Part shown: positions 61,201 through 64,000 of the stretch, piece after piece | How the letters are laid out: the number at the start of each line of letters is the position of its first letter | Numbering within the stretch: the first letter of the stretch is position 1 | NCBI RefSeq assembly: GCF_001039355.2 | Contig: NW_019775618.1 | Span: 183,276 to 247,275 of the forward strand | Direction of reading: 5' to 3' | DNA: 64,000 bases | DNA from: Lingula anatina | Lineage: Eukaryota > Brachiopoda > Lingulata > Lingulida > Lingulidae | The notes under the pieces: generated by a model | The model's input: the letters and a program-made list of their open reading frames with translations, nothing else | What the model was told of the DNA's origin: nothing | The model's database searches: none | Made by a program: the position numbers and the translations under genes

Positions 61201-63993
61201 ATAAAGAAACTCCTGAGTTTCATGGACATACCCATAGGACAAGCTTTTACCATTTTACTTTCGTGCTTGTGTGACTGACACGGAGAAAAATTGTACCCTT
61301 TAAAATATCCTGACTTGTCCGACCCCCCCTCCCCCCTTTTTCTTTAACATGAAATCTTTATCTTTTAACCAGGTGCATGGCAACTTATTACAAAAAAACA
61401 GTATAGGATATCATTCAGTTACATGACTCACCTTCCCTGACAGGCGATCAACCCAGTTTGAGATAGTCTGACAATTTTAACATAGAAATCAGTGAAATCT
61501 GCCATGTTTTTTCTTATGAAGTCTCCACGTCAACCAAAGTGCCCGGATGGCAAACTATTGAATATTGACACACATTGTTGATCCAAAAATAGACCTGGAA
61601 ATTTTTGTACATATTTTCTCAACTGTGTGTCTAATAATCTCTCTAAACTCTCATATTCTTGGCCTGTTTCATAAGTATGCTGCTGTGTATCAATGACATG
61701 CGTGTTAACTTAGATATCTTCTCAAGTATAATAGTTTTTAAAAGATCTTACCCCATTTTGTTTTCAATGTCTGTAAGACCCCATTTCCATAGATTTTAGA
61801 TCGATCTATCCCTGTGGGGAGTCTCACTAGATTACAATCAGCTTAGCCGGCTTGAGCGTCTGTCCCGCCTACTGAAAGCTGTAAGGGGGTAATTAACTAA
61901 GGTGCGCGTTTGGCTGACTGCAATTTAGCGTTAACCCCCAGGGAGTTAGGTCAATCTAAATCTTAATCCCTGGATCGATCTAAATCTCTGGGAATACACC
62001 CTAAGCTGCTGGCTTCTGTTTACCTTGTTCTGAGTATATATCAAATTCTGCTACTGAATGCATCTTTGTCATTTTGGTATTGAATAGATTGAGGTCATAC
62101 AAACCAGGTGTTATTTTATCATTGACTTGAGTTTTTTGTGAAAAGAGTAAATAAAACGCAATGTTTTCATGTCTGCATGAAGAGGAACAATTCAATAATA
62201 CTCAAAACCCTGCTTTTGTCTAGTCAAAATAGCAAAAATGGTGGCATATGATACCTTGACTAAGATTATGTCGTGTAAATATTTCAAATATGCAAAGCGA
62301 ACGGATCTTACTGAGCATTTCTGCACATTACAACAAGAAGTAAAACTGTGCTCCCACAAACCCATTGTATTAGCTAGATCGATCTAACTCTGTTTGGCTT
62401 CTCACCAAATTGCTTTCAATGTAATCTGCTTAATTGTCTCACACATCCCCTTGAGTATCTGTTGTTTATTACCCCCTAACAGCTTGAGTAGGTGTGCCAG
62501 ATATTTAAGCTGCTTTCACTGAATGCAATTACCCAGAATCCCTGCAGAGTTAGATCGATCCAGTAAAGGGAAGCTAGGGTTTATGAAAATGTTCCCTAAG
62601 TTTTAAAAAGTGGTCCTGTTACCAAACTGCCAAATGCATTTTTCACCATAAAAACAATAAACGGATGAACATGCGGCTGAATGGAGTGATATTTAGGAAT
62701 GAAAGATAACCGGATTTGATTTTAAATTCAGTTTTTAGGGGATTTAAGGCAACCCTGGATCCCCAGCTGATTAAGTGTTTTGTCCATGATAAATGTTTTG
62801 AAAACCAAGGTCCTTGTCTGTGTTTTGACATAAAGTTTTTTATTTCATAAATGTATTTTACTTTTTCCAGATCTTATCAACAGTTTAAGTGATTTTTCAT
62901 TTCAGCTCTAAGGGGACATTCCCATCAGATGATCCTCAAATCTACTGATCTGCAGATCTAATACAGTGAATCCTACATGAAAGCAGAGCCAACTTATCCG
63001 CTGATGGTCTCCCTGCCTCCACACGCACTGTCCTGGCAGGGATCTAGCAACTGAACCTAGGAGCCATGATTTAATACATTTAATTGCGCATGGGAAGGGG
63101 GGAGACTCAACAGATTAGTCGGGTTTGCTTTCATGTAGGGTCAGCCATATTTTATCCGCAGATCAGTATAGTTCAGAATCCTCTGTTGTAAATGCCCTCT
63201 AATATTTTGTTTCATATGGCAAACTTTTAATCTTTGCTATTTCAGATAGATGATATTGACATGGTGTGTGCCACACTGGAGAATGCTGTGGGCTCCATTG
63301 GAGGGTTCTGTTGTGGAAGGTCATTTGTTATTGATCATCAGGTAAAGACAGCTAAATAAAATATATCAACTATGAATATAGGACACTTGAAATAACAATA
63401 GTGGCAGTAAAAATGTTGATCATCAGGTTAAGACAACAATAAATATATGTGACTGCTATCACATGACAGCAGGGTGCCATTCGCTGTGGGCTGGGGTGGG
63501 GGGGGAGGGGGGATAGCATCATTAGGCTGCTGGTTATCTTTCTGTTGTGGATTGCCTCTGTCAGCACCCTTCCTGTGAAATCATCATTGCTGAAAACTCA
63601 ACTTGATTCCACATGTAGTGTGCATGGACAGCGTTCATTTCCAATATATGTTACAATCACAGCTGCAGGGTTACCCCAGGGTTTGGGATACAGGGTGTTC
63701 AAAATGTGAATCTGTAATTTGGTCTGTAATGGAGTTCAACCAACCAACACAAAAATTTTGAAAGCTGTTCAGTCGTCTTTGAAAATATAGGCCGTCTTAT
63801 AAGGCTTATCTCTGCCTCCCAAATGATGACTGAACGGCTCTCAAATGAAAGCCTTGATGCAGAGCAACTGTTATCAAAACTGTGATCCGTTTCCAGAGGC
63901 TGTCAGGTCAGGGCTATTGCTTCTCTGCCTCTCTACCACCCATGTTGGCTGCTGCTGCCATTGAGGCTCTGAACCTGATGGAACAAGATACAG
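46275..63993 (+). CDS. SPTLC1: Serine palmitoyltransferase subunit 1, exons 1-11 (3' partial)
   Basis: Plus-strand exons are 46275-46346, 46880-46990, 47263-47366, 47800-47896, 48179-48251, 49018-49150, 49476-49605, 49851-49940, 50197-50304, 63246-63341 and 63897-63993, with an optional microexon at 47702-47725. This gives about 370 residues; roughly the last 100 of the family lie beyond the right edge. It is the LCB1-type, PLP-fold but non-catalytic subunit of ER serine palmitoyltransferase. Exon 10 reads [20 protein letters not shown], with no lysine where catalytic AOS-family members (SPTLC2) bind PLP, as expected of SPTLC1. Exon 5 keeps the cysteine of [13 protein letters not shown]. Exon 11 starts [15 protein letters not shown]. 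Intron 9 (about 12.9 kb) hosts an antisense ROCO gene and several MITEs. Confidence 0.93.
47702..47725 (+). other. Possible 24-nt SPTLC1 microexon (copy 2)
   Basis: Same 24 bases and splice signals as 38381-38404. Conservation between copies is weak evidence, because this part of the block is nearly identical throughout. Confidence 0.45.
51279..55978 (-). CDS. ROCO-type GTPase with membrane insertion and C-terminal CARD-like domain
   Basis: Minus-strand model: exon 1 55978-53351, exon 2 53129-53010 (or longer), exon 3 51608-51279, all joined at phase 0; at least 1025 residues. Residues 57-65 are the P-loop (GNSGAGKTS). Residues about 133-400 are eight to ten hydrophobic spans. DFAGD (438-442) is the DxxG motif and THRD (504-507) the base-specificity motif of Roc-type domains. 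Residues about 585-720 are COR-like ([28 protein letters not shown]). Exon 3 encodes an all-helical CARD-like end ([40 protein letters not shown]). Exon 2 runs into the 54-bp array, giving a linker that may vary in 18-residue steps. Predicted membrane-bound death-fold signalling protein; its ligand and partners are unknown. Nested antisense in SPTLC1 intron 9. The splice model and the CARD call rest on my reading alone. Confidence 0.75.
51963..53057 (-). repeat. 54-bp tandem repeat array (20 units) containing splice donors
   Basis: Twenty full units plus a short remnant, nearly identical. On the minus strand each unit encodes 18 residues ([18 protein letters not shown]). Nineteen units contain CTGTACAG then GTAAGT, a consensus 5' splice site, with exon ends at 53010, 52956 and so on every 54 bp down to 52038. 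The last unit reads ATAAGT and would be dead. The unit also holds the palindrome CCTGTACAGG. It has no stop codon in most frames, so long open frames on both strands here are a by-product. Confidence 0.95.
56279..56379. mobile_element. Hairpin element of about 100 bp flanked by direct repeats
   Basis: AAGAATGATGTGATTTTTTT and TTCAGACAA on the left are mirrored by TTGTCTGAA and AAATCACATCATTCTT on the right. ATTTTGTCATTT occurs at 56239-56250 and again at 56379-56390. This may be a short foldback transposon, about 300 bp upstream of the ROCO start codon. Confidence 0.5.
58590..59620 (+). repeat. Dispersed repeat, two direct copies of about 140 bp
   Basis: About 58590-58740 and 59485-59620 share TTTTTGTGCCTCATTATT, AACTGGCGTTCATAACAAAT, GAATCTGTGGTCTTTTC and AAAGCTTAGACATTTCTACT. 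Partial relatives lie near 60850 and, inverted, near 56500. Family unknown. Confidence 0.7.
61137..61163. repeat. AT-rich near-perfect palindrome
   Basis: GATGATATATATAATATA reading into its mirror complement ending TATATATCATA. Prone to cruciform formation; no function inferred. Confidence 0.7.
61778..62002. mobile_element. Foldback MITE, TAGATCGATCTA family
   Basis: Left end ACCCCATTTCCATAG then TAGATCGATCTA; right end GATCGATCTAAATCTCTGGG then ATACACCCTA. Subterminal inverted arms (CCCTGTGGGGAGTCTCACTA and the complement of TAGCGTTAACCCCCAGGG) surround a GGGGGTAATTAACTA core. Closest to 27039-27269. Confidence 0.78.
62374..62563. mobile_element. Foldback MITE, shorter TAGATCGATCTA relative
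   Basis: Terminal inverted repeat CTAGATCGATCTAACTC, with GAGTTAGATCGATCCAG at the other end. TTATTACCCCCTAACAGC lies in the interior. It is about 190 bp long and noncoding. It resembles 4701-4870. Confidence 0.65.
62911..63200. mobile_element. Foldback MITE with arms of about 80 bp beside SPTLC1 exon 10
   Basis: The first and last 80 or so bases are imperfect inverted copies, including a perfect 13-bp pair (CTACATGAAAGCA at 62973 and its complement at 63126) and CTACTGATCTGCAGAT against ATACTGATCTGCGGAT. Shared AGCCATATTTTATCCGC links it to the element at 14919-15262. It ends 46 bp before exon 10, so it may overlap the branch-point region. Confidence 0.65.
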
Positions 63994-64000
63994 GTATACT

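Larger units (their letters stand above)
55979..63245. other. Distal part of SPTLC1 intron 9, upstream of the ROCO gene
   Basis: No further gene recognised. Contains an inverted repeat (56279-56379), dispersed copies of a GCAGCTTTGCTGC-containing repeat (about 56455-56540 inverted, 58590-58740, 59485-59620, 60850-60910), a repeat with CCCCAGCTGRTTAAG (about 58370-58520 and 62675-62790), an AT-rich palindrome near 61137-61163 and three MITEs (61778-62002, 62374-62563, 62911-63200). The ROCO promoter should lie just right of 55978, but no clear TATA box is seen. Confidence 0.5.

Overview
The window is nuclear DNA of an animal. Genes are split into many short exons with canonical GT/AG introns. 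AT-rich intergenic DNA carries microsatellites and short inverted-repeat transposons, and there are assembly gaps of one n (28039, 41513) and 565 n (16161-16725). The gene content (a tandem Gadd45 family, a ROCO GTPase ending in a CARD, SPTLC1) and apparently uncollapsed haplotypes suggest a highly heterozygous marine invertebrate. Amphioxus is my best guess, but the species cannot be proved from the sequence.

Left half (1-32.4 kb): a head-to-tail array of five Gadd45-like genes, all on the minus strand. The first is represented only by its first exon (42-130), because the rest lies beyond the left edge. Four are complete: 2806-6166, 9859-13671, 18434-21453 and 29516-32357. Each complete copy has five exons with the same intron phases (2, 2, 0, 0) and an invariant 121-nt third exon, and encodes 180-184 residues. 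Four of the five share a compact promoter: a GGTCACGTGGTC-type E-box and a TATA/TTTAA box 115-140 bp upstream of the ATG. Between the genes lie foldback MITEs of at least two families, microsatellites and no other gene that I can support.

Right half (32.4-64 kb): SPTLC1, the non-catalytic subunit of serine palmitoyltransferase, on the plus strand. Exons 1-9 and about 4.6 kb of 5' flank occur twice (32376-41512 and 41515-50832), joined by a single n. This is most simply two haplotypes joined end to end, but a real tandem duplication is possible. Exons 10 and 11 lie at 63246-63993 and the gene runs off the right edge.

The most unusual locus is nested antisense in SPTLC1 intron 9 (51279-55978, minus strand). 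It is a three-exon ROCO-type gene. Its G domain is interrupted between the P-loop and the DxxG motif by about 270 residues of hydrophobic, multi-pass membrane sequence, followed by a COR-like region and a separate C-terminal CARD-like exon. The middle exon runs into twenty near-identical 54-bp repeats. Nineteen of them carry a perfect minus-strand 5' splice site (CAG then GTAAGT) at codon phase 0. Each possible donor would add exactly 18 residues to the linker, so the array could act as an in-frame splice-donor ladder. Read-through of the array would instead give a CARD-less isoform.

Gadd45 proteins (stress signalling) and ROCO-CARD proteins (innate immunity or death signalling) could both belong to stress responses, but nothing in the sequence links the two loci functionally.
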